Counted from the first letter of the stretch, positions 1 to 11,939 are shown. The stretch: 64,000 nucleotides of DNA from Rhinopomastus cyanomelas (GCA_013400115.1 VXBP01002899.1:400881-464880), one strand, 5' to 3'. Made by a program: numbers and translations. Notes: a model not told the origin generated them from the sequence alone.

Positions 1-104
1 TAGAAGGGACCACAGGATCATCCAATCAGTTTCAGAGTCTCTGCAGCCTTCTTCCACAGCTCTAATCTGAATTATACATAAATGAACCCTGCACTTTCAA
101 ACGA

Positions 105-205
105 CTTCTCCTTGTCCTATGACTGGATCTCCTTGGGCAAAACCTCTCTGCAGCCTTCTTGGAGGTTCCCTTCAGGGACTGGAAGGCAGAGGCCCTAAAT
201 GAACT
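105..205 (-). repeat. CR1 LINE fragment
   Basis: The stretch parallels the CR1 copy at 45660-45770 (CTTGTCCTATGACTGGATC, GGAGGTTCCCTTCAGG). It is antisense to MYO1D, degraded and truncated at both ends. Some homology may extend toward base 14. Confidence 0.6.
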
Positions 206-598
206 CCTAGCTGCAGTGTTTCCCTGGATACACAGATACTCCTTTTGTGCCGTGACGCTTCAGAGACAGCATCAATTTCTAAATAAAACCGAAGGCTTTT
301 GCGACTTGGGTTTGTACAAATAAATTATGATAGAAGAGTTAGAATAGATCATAAATAATTTATAAAAGACATGACTATCTCTTGTATAAATTTTCACAAT
401 GCATCCCTGAGAAAAATGTTCTAGAATAAGTGTGTAGAAACATGTAGGTATAAAATCCAGAGAGAAAGCTGGATTTCATGTCTACCTGTGCAAGCATGAA
501 GTTGGAGTAACTGTTGTTTCCCTTCCCGTTCCACATTGCTCTTTGTGAAACCACAGGGTCCCCCTGGTGAAGTTTTAATGTCTGTGAATTTATTGTAG

Positions 599-669
599 CT
601 TTGTGCAACGGACAAGACGCTGGAGTTCGACAGAGACTTTCGGATCAAGCACTACGCCGGAGATGTGAT
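599..669 (+). CDS. MYO1D: MYO1D exon, motor domain (about residues 490-512)
   Basis: This exon encodes LCATDKTLEFDRDF then RIKHYAGDV and two bases of the next codon. The HYAGDV.Y block is a near-universal myosin motor signature in the lower 50-kDa subdomain, so the assignment to a myosin head is firm, and the flanking residues match myosin-Id. The acceptor is TTGTAG ending at 598 and the donor is GTGAGT from 670. The exon starts in phase 0 and ends after two codon bases (AT), which the next exon completes as Ile. The same frame hits TGA at once if the intron is read through, which supports the donor. The upstream motor exons, including the ATP-binding P-loop, are outside the window. Confidence 0.95.
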
Positions 670-2156
670 GTGAGTTCTCTTTGGAAATCAAGACTTGCAC
701 CCTCTATTTTTGTCTTTTCGCTGGCTCTGAAGTGGTGGAATATTCTGATTGAATGCTGCCTCGGGTAGGAAGAGCTGTCGAGCAGCAGTACAGGGAGCAG
801 CAGTTGCTGATCGATTAAATCCTCACCTGTTACTTGCTGCACAGAGTGATTTTGTACTTGGGATTGAAGCAAAGGGCTGAGGGAGGAGGGGAGAGCAGTG
901 CTGCAGGAAAATGAGGAGAGAAACCCCAAAGCCCAGCAGTGTTTGTGCAGAAGCCAACCAGAGCTCATAAGCCTTGGTTTAGACCCCTCCTTGGTGCTGT
1001 TGTGTAACCCTCAGGCTTTAAGTTCTCAGATCAGTTTGAGTGAACTGAACATGCAGGATGGTGTTAAGCTGCAGGAAGAGTCAGGGCAGGAGCCTTCCCC
1101 ATCCAGACGGGGCAGTTTTCCTGTACCTGCAGCCACACAGACAGCTCCAGTGTGCGACGGTAATGGAAGCAAGATTGAGGAGAGGTGAAGCTGCCTATGC
1201 TCCAAAGTGCTCACTGGGGACTGTTGCGTGGAGTGTCACTGGAGTGATGAAATGCTTTAGGATTTGTGTAACTCCTCGTGCCAGCAGGATCTAAAGTGAG
1301 CTAATGAGGAAATAATTGAAGATTTCTTTTACACTGGGATTCAATTTACCTTTAATTCGTAAGGGAGGCTGTTCAGTGCAGGGCAATTTTGTTCTGGAGT
1401 CTTTGCTGAGCAATTGCTGAGAGACATCCCTGCTTTCAAGTTGTTTTGCCAAGGAGGAGAAGATACAAGGTGCCAGGTTATAGAATCACAGACTGGTCTG
1501 GATTGGAAAGGACCTTAAAGGCCATCTAGTTCCAACTCCATGCCATGAGCAGGGACACATCCCACTGGAGCAGGTTGCTCAAAGCCCCATCCAAGCTGGC
1601 CTGGAATTTCCAGGGATGGGGTAGGTTAGTTCTTGAACCTTCTGCACTGTCAGCGGCTGGAAGGTTTTGTAAAATCTATTTGCAGATAATACTTGAGGCT
1701 GAGCTGTAATGTGGCTCAGACAGATCGAGGGGGCTCTGTGTGAGGATTTGGGTGCTGTAGGGCTCTGAATCCCAGCTTGGGCACAGCCATCCCAGACTGG
1801 GATCTGAATCTCAGGAAGCGACTGAGTGAGAGTCTCTGAGTGGAGAGATTCGGACCTTTTCTCTGTGGGCAGTCTGCCTGTTGCTGTGAACATGGGGGCA
1901 CGAGTCAGGAGTGGAAGCCTTAAACTTGGGCCTCTTGCTCAGGTCCTGCCAAAGTGTCTCAGCCATCCAGTGTCACTCAGCTTTCTGAAACTTGAGGTGT
2001 GCTGGGCAGAAAGATCCCAGTGTCATTAGGGTTGGAAAACAGGGCTGGATTCCTGATCAGCATCTGCTCTGTCTGTAAAAATACAAAGATGCTGATTCCA
2101 GCAGCTTTGAACTTTGCTGCTTTGTAATTCACTCTATCCACCTTTTTCCCCCCCAG
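670..2156 (+). other. MYO1D: MYO1D intron after exon 599-669
   Basis: This 1.49 kb phase-2 intron contains one short antisense CR1 fragment near 1480-1621. The rest is unique-looking sequence in which I see no gene, RNA or repeat. It ends in a C-rich polypyrimidine tract before AG at 2155-2156. Confidence 0.85.
1480..1621 (-). repeat. CR1 LINE 3' fragment
   Basis: It begins at the CR1 tail (AGAATCACAGACTGG), then GGAAAGGACCTTAAAGGCCA and TTTCCAGGGATGGGG. It is antisense and about 140 bp long. Confidence 0.85.
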
Positions 2157-2231
2157 TTACTCTGTCTCTGGCTTTATTGACAAAAACAAGGACACCCTAT
2201 TTCAAGACTTCAAGCGCCTCATGTACAACAG
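2157..2231 (+). CDS. MYO1D: MYO1D exon, motor domain (about residues 513-537)
   Basis: The first base completes an Ile codon. The exon then reads YSVSGFIDKNKDTLF and QDFKRLMYN, ending with two bases (AG) of a Ser codon. The Y...F..KN.D pattern is the conserved helix-loop-helix region of the myosin lower 50-kDa subdomain, which faces actin. The acceptor is a C-run followed by AG at 2155-2156 and the donor is GTAGGA from 2232. Relative to my memory of human MYO1D, one position differs here (Ser for Ile before GF), so this is an orthologue and not contamination. The length (75 nt) and phase (2 to 2) keep the frame. Confidence 0.95.
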
Positions 2232-3618
2232 GTAGGAAGAGAAACATAAATTGAGTGAATTTGAAGCAGCTTTTATTGAGTAGGTGCTAGAAGAGACGTA
2301 ATGGTTTCGCTGACAGCGTGTGCTGTCCCTGGGGGGTGAACTCACTGCTTTGGGGTACCTGCCGTGACACAAAGCTGTTTGATTTTTCAGGATAAAATCC
2401 TCTTTCTTTATAGTTTCTTTATTTAGGCCCTGATGTGGTCGTTTAAATGAACTACATTTAAGCTGTTTGTTTGAACCCAGCTTGTTGTGGTTCATTTGGC
2501 AGTAACCAGGTGTTTGGACTAGGTACATCGTTGCTGATCTCTTTAATCACCACTAGAGATCCCAAGTGGTGTTTGCTCACCAACAGCTATCACCAAGCCC
2601 AGCTGAAAGTGCCTGTTTTGAAAGAAAGTTGAGGGATGAGGGGGAAAATGGGCAATAGACTTGAATTATCTTTTAAAATCCATTTCACCCATGTAGTCAC
2701 CTGTTAATATACTGCTTGGGCAGGTCAGAGTTGCCCCGAAGAAGCAGGTGTGGGTGTGCAAGTGCCTCACAAGCAGGTTTCTGTTTGGGCTGGCATTAAA
2801 CACGGCCTGATTCTGTCGTATCTGTGGCCTGTCTCAACCTTTGCTCAGAGCTAGAATCAGCATAAACCGGCCCATGGCTGCTTGGCAGCTCTGCTTAGCT
2901 GTTTGTACAACTGTAACCGGGTTTACAGCCCTGTTATGCCCTCGGTATGTTCCCTAGAACACTCTGGGTGGCATTCCCAAGACTCCACGTTAACCAAAGC
3001 CCTGCACAATATTTGCTGTACAGACCTTTTGTTAGATTTGGCCTCTGCATTTCCATTAAGACTCTGGTAAAGACACATTCAAGCCCGTGCCGGCGTGGCT
3101 GCTCCACCACTTGAACTGCTCTCAGCTTGTGTCTGGCCCAGAGCTCTTGCCATCCATCAGAGCTGTTTTACCTCACCCTCAACCCTTCAAGAAAATGTAG
3201 GCTGAAATCTATAAATTATTTGATATATCGCCAGCAGTGCGGAGCGCAGCTGGAAGCCAGACAGCCAGTTCCACAGGAGGATGTGGTGGGCTACTCCTTT
3301 CTGTTTCGATTAAATTCTGTTTGTGTCAGCGAGGCAGACTGAGCTGCTTCTGATCGCTCGCTGCTGTGGGATTTTTCCCATCCCCTGACTGCACATCTTC
3401 AGCTGAGGAGGAGAATGCTCTTGTCATTCTTCCAGAACATTCAGCTGCAAGCTCAAACCGGGTATCGCTTAAGAGCAGGAGGCGGTTTGCCCAGGAATGT
3501 GCCATGGGCTTGGCTGATAGATCCTGAGCTGCAGATCTGGGCAGAAGCAGGCTGTTGAGCGTTGAATTCAGTGGGGCTGCTGTTAGACTGGACAGTTAAA
3601 AAGAGTCTTGTCTTCTAG
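2232..3618 (+). other. MYO1D: MYO1D intron after exon 2157-2231
   Basis: This 1.39 kb phase-2 intron has no clear CR1 copy and no coding signal on either strand. Its sequence looks unique. The acceptor TTCTAG ends at 3618. Confidence 0.85.
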
Positions 3619-3751
3619 CTCTAACCCTGTGCTGAAGATGATGTGGCCTGAAGGTAAACTGAGCATCACTGAGGTGACCAAGAGACCTCTGACAGCTGCC
3701 ACCCTTTTTAAGAACTCCATGATTGCTCTAGTGGACAACCTGGCATCGAAG
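3619..3751 (+). CDS. MYO1D: MYO1D exon, loop 2 and start of actin-binding region (about residues 538-582)
   Basis: The first base completes Ser. The exon reads SNPVLKMMWPEGK, LSITEVTKRPLTAATLFKNS and MIALVDNLASK, ending in phase 0. The Pro/Lys/Thr-rich stretch before TAATLFK occupies the position of loop 2, which contacts actin, and the last helix begins the annotated actin-binding segment of MYO1D (about 572-594 in the human protein). The acceptor is TTCTAG to 3618 and the donor is GTAAAG from 3752. Lys-Met-Met replaces Lys-Asn-Met of human. The exon is complete and undamaged. Confidence 0.95.
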
Positions 3752-3855
3752 GTAAAGAGTTCTGTTTCAAAATTACTTCTAGTTCTGGAGTGGATTCAGC
3801 TGTAAATCAGTTAAAACAGTTTTTTAGCTTTCAAACAGCCTCTAACACTAAAATG

Positions 3856-4370
3856 GAATCAGAGAATCATTAAGGTTGGAAGAGACCTATCCAGTGCAAC
3901 CATCACCACAACCCCACCCTGCCCACTAAACCCTGTTCCCCAGGGCCACAGCTACTCCGTGTTTGAACCTCTCCAGGGACGATGACTCCCCCCGTCCCTG
4001 GGCAGCCTGTTCCAACCTGTGACCACTCTGTCAGGGAAGATACTTTTCCTGATGTCCAACCTAACTCTCCCCTGGCACCACTTGATGCTGTTTCCTCTTG
4101 TCCTATTGCTGGGAGGACAAGAGGACTGAGGAGAAGAGACTGATCCCCACCTCTCTCCACCCTCCTGTCAGGCAGTTGCAGACAGCAATAAGGTCTCACC
4201 CCAGCCTCCTTTTCTCCAGACTAACCAGCCCCAGCTCCCTCCACTGCTCCTCACAAGATTTTTTCTCCAGACCCTTCCCCAACCCTGCTGCCCTTCTCTG
4301 GACCCACTCTAGCCTCTCAGTGTCTTGTACTGAGGCACCCAGTACTTGAGGTGTGGATGAGCTGGTGGTG
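3856..4370 (-). repeat. CR1 LINE 3' fragment
   Basis: The tail AATCATTAAGGTTGGAAGAG is followed by the CR1 3' region, including GGGCAGCCTGTTCCAACCTG and the reverse complement of the EEQWRELGLVSLEKRRL coding block of ORF2. It is about 515 bp long and 5' truncated. Confidence 0.9.
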
Positions 4371-5180
4371 CTGGAGAAGGTAGTGGAAGGTAGATGAGGG
4401 CAGACTTTAGTCAAGGAGTCAAGATTTACCTGATCTGTGAGTCCTTGAATGATTTTGAGGACTTGAACGCAAACCTAAACTGGATTCAGAGATGTCAGGA
4501 ACCCAGAGAGTCTTCTCTGTGCTATGGAAATGGGTAGTTGGGGAAGGGAAAAGATTCTGCCTGATGCTGCTTATTATGATCAGAGTTCATTGTGGCTCAG
4601 AGCAGCAGCATTATCTCCTGCTGGGTCGGGAACCTGACACAGCATGGGGAGGTGTTCCAGGCAATGCAGACACAAACCACTGAGGATGCTGGAGAGGAGG
4701 GCTGGGATCAGCGGGGGACAGCAGGGAGCTGTCAGGGAGGGGGAGTGTCAGCAAGTGTTCATGGAAAAACTTCCTTTATTTGTTTGCTGGAAAAATTATT
4801 CTTGGCCACCTGTTTTTTGTAAGAGCAGAGTGAGCCCTGTGCAGCGGTGGGTGAACAACTCCTGCAGCTCACAGCGGGACATGAAGAGTTTAAATTGCAC
4901 ATTATCCATCTCAAGTCAGTAGGTACCAAAATTCATCATCAAAGGTCTGTCTGGTTTACAGGAAGTGTCTGAGGCCATTTATCATCCTGCTCTGTCACCA
5001 CTGCCAGCCCTTCCAAAGGATAGGCCAGAGCCAGGTACCAAGTCCAATCAAGCTTAAGAATCACCTAAGAGGTCCCCTTGTGTTGGTACCATCGTTTCCC
5101 ATTCTTTACTTTCATCTTACTTACTGCGTTATCGCAGTAACGCCCTGCACAGAGGGGCTCTGGGGCAGCAATCTCTGGTA

Positions 5181-5350
5181 GAATCATAGAATCATTCAGG
5201 TTGGCAAAGAGCTTGGCGATCATCAAGTCCAACCATCAATCCTACTCAACAAGTTCACCCTCAAACCAGATCCCTCAACACTACATCTAAGCATCTTTTA
5301 AACTCGTCCAGGGATGATGACTCAACCACCACTCTGGGCAGCCTGTTTGG
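5181..5350 (-). repeat. CR1 LINE 3' fragment
   Basis: It opens AGAATCATAGAATCATTCAG and carries the tail type ATCATCAAGTCCAACCATCA, shared with the copy at 15490. It is only about 165 bp, cut after GGGCAGCCTG. Confidence 0.9.
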
Positions 5351-6309
5351 TTTTGGTGTTTTGTTCAAAGCAAACCCCAGCTTGACCCAGTGGCCTTGTA
5401 ACATCTTTTACTGGCCAGGCTGTTCTCCTGGGGCTCTGCTCTTCCTCTGATGGATGACTTTGGGTGCCTTTGCTTGTAAGTACTGACCCAGGCAGTCCTT
5501 TGGCTGGAAAGGGTAAGCTGCCTGGGGAGCTCCCTCTGGACATGCAGCTTTTCCTCATCCTTCTCTGAATTGCCTTTTGTCTGACTCCTCTTTCTCTGAG
5601 GCCTCTCCTCTCTTCTCCAGGCTGACAGGCTTCATCTCTAGTAAGTGATAATGTCATCACCGTGACTGATCGGCCGTATCCAGCACAGATTTGTCAGCCC
5701 CGTGTCCTACCCCTTCTCTCATCTAACCAACTACACACTGGAAATCTCTCAAGGAGACGTTTGTGTGGCTTTAAACTGGGCTGTTTGCTTTGCAACACTG
5801 ACAAATCTAAACATTGCTCATCTTGCTTTAAAAAAAATGAAAACCAGTTGCAATTAGGCACCAAAAGAGCCATCAGAACCGGGGCCTTTGTGTCTCTATT
5901 TCAGTTCTTCCATTTATAAAATGCAGCTCTCAAGCTTGACAACCTCATAGTGCATTAATGGGAGCTGCATAATTATCCCCCTGAAGAGCTGAGGCTGGTG
6001 GGATTGTAAGCAAGGAATAATCTACTTTAGAATTTACCCGAGTAGCTGTCGCCGCTGAGAGGCTTTAATTACCCTGTAATTGCACTGACAGATGATCTCC
6101 TGTCTGCGCAGGAACTTCCTATTTCTGTTTTCCAAAAGGAAAGTGGTGCCTTGACTTACACTATTTATATCCGGTCAGGTCACTCCTCTTTCTGCCTGGC
6201 TTGACGTCCCAGGTTTTTTTGCAGAGAGGTTTGTTGCTTCTTCAAATGACAAAGTCTTGAGTGGCAACCAAGCAGCAGCTTTGCAGAGGGGAGTTTATCA
6301 ATCAGCCAT

Positions 6310-6603
6310 AAGGAACTGGGGAAACAGTGTCTTCTTGGTGGTGCCCAGCAACAGCACAAGGGGCACTGGGCATAAACTGGAGCCCACGAGGTTCCACGTA
6401 ACCATCAGGAGAAGGTTTATCCCAGTGAGGTGCCAGAGCCCTGGCCCAGGCTGCTCAGAGAGGCTGTGGAGTCACCTGCTCCCAAACCCTCCTGGGCTGT
6501 TCCTGTGGGATCTGCTGTAGGGGATCCTGCTCTGGCAGAGGGTTGGACTGGATGATCCCCAGAGGTCCCTCCCAACCCCACCAATGTGGGACTCTGGTTC
6601 TAT
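6310..6603 (+). repeat. CR1 LINE 3' fragment
   Basis: A degraded sense copy containing CCAGGCTGCTCAGAGAGGC and GGTTGGACTGGATGATCCCC. It ends near GACTCTGGTTCTATG. Confidence 0.85.
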
Positions 6604-7436
6604 GTTCAGCTGTAATTTGGGGAGTTCTCTGAATAACCTGCCTTTTCCCTAAATGACTTCTTTCCAGCCCAGTAGGAGCCTCCTTCTTGCAGATGAATGG
6701 CTTGGCCTTTGCTTCTTGCCTTATAACTCAGACATCACAACACAGAGCTTATAAATTGCAGCCATCATGTCCAGCAGACTCCTGCTCCTCATCGGTTAGA
6801 ACTGCCGTGTCCGTGTCAAATCTACTTCAAGAGCAATTTGAAGTCCAGACGGGGCTGCTCCTGCCTTCACAGCCTGACACACAATGTCTGCAGGAGTGTG
6901 AAGAGCCCCCGTGACAGCCCCGTTCCCCTAGCTCTGCAGCTGGAGCAAAACTCATCCCTCGTGCAGACTGCAGGTTCTGAGAGCTGGCAGGAGACTGTCA
7001 AGTGAATAAAGACCCTGCTGTCAACTTTCTTCCCTCCAGTGCACAGATCATTTTCAGCAGAAAGCCCAAAACACTGGTATGGAGGTACCATCCCGTTGCA
7101 TTTTGCTGTTGTCTCCTTAAGGAAAGAACAAACAGAACAGGGGACAATTGTGTTGAATTACTGTCAGAGGGCTCAGGGTGGTGGTGACTGGGTAGACAAC
7201 CTCACACAGAGCAGAGCTGTTGCTTCGCTTCCTGCTGCCCTGGAGTGGTTGTGTTCTCAGGGCTCCTTCACTGAGCCCACACTCAGGGTGTGGAAAGCAG
7301 AGCACTGCCCTGCCAGGGGGTTCAGCTGGTTCTTTGGAAGCACTGCTGTTTTCTCCACTGTGCATAACCCTACTTCAGTCTCTCTGGTAGGGAGAGGAGC
7401 CAAACCAGGCTGACAGTGAGCTGTCACTGATACACT

Positions 7437-7850
7437 TCATAGATTCATTGACCAGTTTGTGTCAGAAGGAATCTTAGAGATCATCTGGTTCCACCCCTGG
7501 CCATGGACAGTGACATTTCTCACCAGACCAGGTTGCCCACAGCCCCATCCAACCCGGCCATGAACACTTGCAGGGATGGAGCAGCCATAACCTCCCTGGG
7601 CAACCTGTTCCAGCACCCTCACAGGGAGGGATTTCCTCCTTATATCTAATCTAAATCTCCCCTCTTTCAGTTTAAAGCTGTTACCCCTCATTCTGTCACT
7701 ACAAATCCCTGTGAAAAGTCTCTCCCCAGCTTTCCTGTAGCCCTCTTCAGGTACTGGAAGGCCACAATGAGATCTTCCCTGAGTCTTCTCCGAGCTGAAC
7801 AACCCCAGCTCCCTCAGCCTGCTCTCACAGCAGAGAAGTTCCACTCATTT
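7437..7850 (-). repeat. CR1 LINE 3' fragment
   Basis: The antisense copy starts at TCATAGATTCATTGACCAG, includes GGGCAACCTGTTCCAGCACC and the reverse complement of the ESRLRELGLFSSEKT block. It is followed directly by the 20-bp minisatellite region. Confidence 0.9.
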
Positions 7851-7902
7851 CAGGGAGAGAGATGAAGTCACATGGAGAGGAGGTGAGATAAGAACATATC
7901 TT

Positions 7903-8017
7903 GCCCACATGTCCTCCTGTGTGCCCACACATCCTCCTGTGTACCCACACATCCTCGTGTGTTCCTGCACGTCCTCTCGTGTACCCACACATCCTCCCAT
8001 GTGCCCACATGCTCCCC
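7903..8017. repeat. 20-bp minisatellite, about 5.7 copies
   Basis: The unit is close to GCCCACACATCCTCCTGTGT. Copies start at 7903, 7923, 7943, 7963, 7983 and 8003, the last partial; the fourth is the most diverged (TCCTGCACGTCC). It gives repetitive open frames on both strands that are not genes. Confidence 0.92.
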
Positions 8018-9045
8018 AGACCTACTCACACTCCTGAGTTGCTGCCTGGAGGGTGGCAGCACAGGGGTCCTGCCAGCTCTGCTGTGGGTGGTCGGTCTCA
8101 CTGTTCTCTGGGTGCCCACTGTTCCTGCCGCAGGGTCACCCCGCCAGGAGAACAGCACAGCTTGGTGCTACTGACTCCATGCTTGGGAAAGCAGGGAAAT
8201 GCTCCATCCCAGCATCTTCCCTGGCAGTTCCAGTGGCTTGGAGCAGCGTCTAGGATACAGGGCTCTGCTTTTCCAAGGCTCCATGCCTTACCCTGTTCAT
8301 GACTCACTCACCCTATTCCTATCAGTTAGCAAGTGGGAGCTCTGTGTGCCTCTCTTAGTGCTGTAGCCCCAGGTTAAGACAGGACTAGCCAGGATAGTCA
8401 AAGTTGGTGCAGTTTCTTCACTATTATTGAAGGGAAAATAGCAGTGTTGGACCTTTTGTGCTATCCTCAGATTAGGGGAGTGATGTAAAATCATAAAAAA
8501 TAGGGTGAAATCATCAAGAAATCACAGAAAATAAGGCTAAAGAGAATAATCTTGTGAATTTATCTTATTGTTAAGGGCACCTTGTACCTTGCCTCTGCAG
8601 GTGCATGCTCAGGCTCTTCCTCTCCAGTGAGGGGAGGGTCCTCTCTCCCTTTCCCAGCCATTCTGTGCCCATCCCAGCTTCTCCCAGTGCCTGACTGGAA
8701 CTTTCAGACTGGAGCTGCAGCCTGTGCTGCTAAGTTCTAAGACTGACCATTTCCTTGTCTTCATATTTAACCTCTAAGTCTGACATCGGGGTGGCTGTGT
8801 GACTCCTCAGCCCTTCAAGACCGAAACCATCTTTCCTCTGAGTCATGTCTTCTGGATTTTTCATCTCTCATGTTCTGCTCTCAGCTGACTCACAACATCC
8901 CACTGGAGCTGCAGTGCCCTGAACTGAATGGAATGTTCAGAGAACTGGAAATCTGTTGGGTTTTTCTGTCTTCGAGTTTTCCTCTTCTCTGCCCCTTCCT
9001 AAGAAAAACACGAACTTGACTCATGTTCTCCTACAACTCCTGCTT

Positions 9046-9057
9046 TTTTTTTTTTAG
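9046..9057. repeat. T homopolymer
   Basis: A run of about 12 T followed by AG; a second T-run lies near 9155-9163. The run could be mistaken for a polypyrimidine tract but has no exon after it. Confidence 0.8.
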
Positions 9058-9189
9058 CTCCAGTGTCAGATCAGCTTCAGTTTCTCTTATTACACAACTG
9101 CTGCAGCTGAAATATGGGGCTTGGTGTTTGTCCTCTCTCAGTTAGTCCCCCCTCCTTTTTTTTTATTTGGTTCCAGACCCCTCTTGCCA

Positions 9190-9502
9190 TTGGAGCCAGG
9201 TTGGGGTTGGTCTCTTCTCCCCAAGAACAAGGGACAGGATGAGAGGAACCAGCCTCAAGTTCCCCCAGGGGAGGTTGAGGTTGGCCCTGAAGAACAATTT
9301 CTTCCCCCAAAGGGTTCCCCAGGCCTGGCCCAGGCTGCCCAGGGCAGTTGGGCAGTCCCCATGTCTGGAGGGGTCTCAAAGCCCTAGAGCTGTGGGGTGA
9401 AGGACGGGGCTTTGTGGGGCCCTGGCAGTGCTGGGGGAGAGGTTGGACATGATGAGCTCAAAGGCCTTTTCCAATCCAAACCCCTCTGTGATTCTGTGAC
9501 TT
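9190..9502 (+). repeat. CR1 LINE 3' fragment
   Basis: A sense copy with TTGGTCTCTTCTCCCCAAGA, CAGGCTGCCCAGGGCAG and the tail CTCTGTGATTCTGTGAC. Confidence 0.9.
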
Positions 9503-10127
9503 GAACACCCACCTCCAGGACTCACAGACCCCCTTTACAGGCTGCTACTGGTTACTAATCACACCGGCCTCAAGTGAAGGTCCCCAGAGTCTCATAAAAA
9601 CCAAAGTAACCATCACTTTGTGAGGCAGGAGCAGGTGTGGGATGGATCTCATGGGTGCAGGGCTGGCAATGATGGGTTTGCAACCCTGTGAGACCCCCTG
9701 AACATCCAGAGTCAGCCCAGCCAGCTCAAGACAGGACCTCACAGGCCATGCTGGGTTGTGTGAAGCCACCAGTACCCTTTCAGCATTCTCTGCCACCTGC
9801 CAGCCCAAGGTGGAGCAGCAGGAGGATCTCACGTGCTTGTGGCTGGTTGTGCTGTGGAAGTGGAGGTGCTCATGATGTTGAACCATGGTGGAAGGTGACT
9901 GTGTTTTGCCTGTAGAGAACTTGACTCAGCACAGTTTAGATACCCTGGAGTAGTCAGTGCTGCTGGAAAAGCCACATCCAGCAATCAGGGCAGTGAATCT
10001 CCTTGTTTGTTCTCCTGTTTGTGAATCCTGGTTTTGTTAGTGTCTGTGGAGCCAACAGTAGCACGTGGGTCCTGGAGCAGATGTCGCTGTGGTGTGTGGA
10101 GGGGCCACCCTTGTCATTTCTGTCCTA

Positions 10128-10515
10128 CAGGCTGAGGGAGCTGGGGCTGAGGAATAGGAGACTGAGGAGAGACCTTCCCACCCTCTACAACTACCTGAAG
10201 GGAGGGTGCAGAGAGGTGGGGCTCGGTCTCTTCTCCCAAGTAACCAGTGACAGCCTCAAGTGGTGCCAGGGGAGGGTTATGCTGGACATCAGGAAAACTT
10301 TCCTCACTGACAGAGTGGTGAGGGGTTGGAACAGGCTGCCCAGTGACGGGGAGAGTCACCATCCCTGGAGGGGTTCAAACACTGAGCATCTGTGGCCCTG
10401 AGGAACAGGGTTTAGTGGGCAGGATGGGGTTGGGCTGATGGTTGAACTGGATGATCTTGTAGGTCTCTTCCAACCTGAATGATTCTTTGGATCTATGATG
10501 ATTTTGTGATTCTTA
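10128..10515 (+). repeat. CR1 LINE 3' fragment
   Basis: A sense copy from AGGCTGAGGGAGCTGGGGCT to the tail AATGATTCTTTGGATCTATG. It ends about 120 bp before the MYO1D exon at 10637. Confidence 0.92.
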
Positions 10516-10636
10516 TGAAGCAACCAAAGCCTCACTCAATGCCAAGGACGTGCTGACACCTCAGTATTGTCTTGAGGAACCAGTTTTCATGGGCTCTTCT
10601 GTTTCTGAAGGCATCTGGCTTTGGCTTTCCCCGCAG

Positions 10637-10803
10637 GAGCCCTATTATGTCCGTTGCATTAAGCCCAACGACAAGAAGTCACCGCAGCTCTTTGACGAGG
10701 AGCGCTGCAGGCACCAGGTTGAGTACCTTGGCCTTCTGGAGAACGTGAGAGTGCGCCGAGCAGGCTTTGCCTACCGCCAAACATACGAGAAGTTCCTTCA
10801 CAG
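10637..10803 (+). CDS. MYO1D: MYO1D exon, actin-binding helix and converter start (about residues 583-638)
   Basis: This exon encodes EPYYVRCIKPNDKKSPQLFD, then EERCRHQVEYLGLLENVRV and RRAGFAYRQTYEKFLH, ending with two bases of an Arg codon. The Y.RCIKPN motif and the R.RRAGFA.R motif are hallmarks of the C-terminal part of the myosin motor: the SH-helix/relay region leading into the converter. The acceptor is CCGCAG ending at 10636 and the donor is GTAAGG from 10804. It is 167 nt long and goes from phase 0 to phase 2. The start of the converter rotates with nucleotide state and drives the lever arm. Confidence 0.96.
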
Positions 10804-11939
10804 GTAAGGAGATGCTGCAGGACAGTTCTTCAGCAGCCCAGCTCAGGCACTGGAGCAGGGTCTGTTGTTTGGTTGTCTCCCCTGGAGTGAAGAGTCTGGA
10901 CTGTGCTCCTGAGCAGAGACAGGGGTTGTGTTTGGTTTGATATCTGTGGGTGGCTACGACGAAGCTCGAGTCAGCGATGCCAGTTGCTCTTGTTTAGTGG
11001 CAGCAGATGTGTTTAGAGGGGGGTGCAGAGCTCTTTCAGGCTCAGCTCCTTTTCTGCTCGGATGCATTTGCTGTGTTACTGGCTGCAGCAGCAGTGTGTA
11101 ACGAGGCCCTTCCCCAGAGCACAACCCCAAACCCAGAGCTAATTAGCAGCTGCTTTCTCTCTGTTCACTGGCTAATTGCTGTGGCGAGAGACAGACAGAC
11201 GTTGTGTGTCTTGGGAAGTACTCCACAGCACACGGTGATGCTGTGGGTGTGCAGGAGCTGACCTCCACCCTTTTAAAATAGAATCTAAAGAAGGGATGGT
11301 ACCATAACCCCATTAACATGTGGGTGTGATACTTCTTGCCCCCTTAATTCCTCACAGACCTGGGACAAATCAAATGGTTTGGATCTAAATTTGTCCTATG
11401 GCTCCAGGAAATCAGCCTGGGAGCTCCAAACCAACCTCTGCTATGAGAAAGTGAATTGATTTTCATTTCTGTTACTGAATCAGGGGAGGAAAAGGCTGTG
11501 AGGGTAGAAGAAACTGCTGGTGCAGGAGGGGTGTTGTGTTAGGTTAGCAAGAAACTACAGGCTGGAAACAAAGTGCTACCAGAAGATCATGTGCTGTTCA
11601 GGATGGTAGAGGTTTGCCCCAATGTTTTGTGACTCCTGAAGTGGAACGAAAGCGTCTGGTGGACTGAAACCAGCCCGTGACGTTGTCAGTCGCATCTCTT
11701 CAATGTTGTGCTGTGCTTAGAGTGGGGAATTGGTTATACAGAAGTCTTCAGACTTCTGTAGTTACTGCTAGTATCAGCAGCTGCTTTGTTTTTAACGAAT
11801 GTTTGATGAGCTCCTGTGAGATTAAGACCAGAAATGGTGGCTACAGCCAGTAGAGCAAATCAGCACTTGGCAACTGGTGCTGCTGCAGGGTACTGGGATG
11901 TGTAGGAGTGAACATCCTCAGTGTTAAGGCATCAGACGC

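Larger units (their letters stand above)
3752..10636 (+). other. MYO1D: MYO1D intron after exon 3619-3751
   Basis: This 6.9 kb phase-0 intron holds six CR1 fragments (near 3856, 5181, 6310, 7437, 9190 and 10128), a 20-bp minisatellite (7903-8017), two T-runs near 9047 and 9155, and a unique island with paired homeodomain-like sites at 5935-6125. Other stretches (4410-5180, 5350-5930, 6610-7430, 8020-9150, 9510-10120) look like ordinary unique intron with nothing I can name. Confidence 0.8.
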
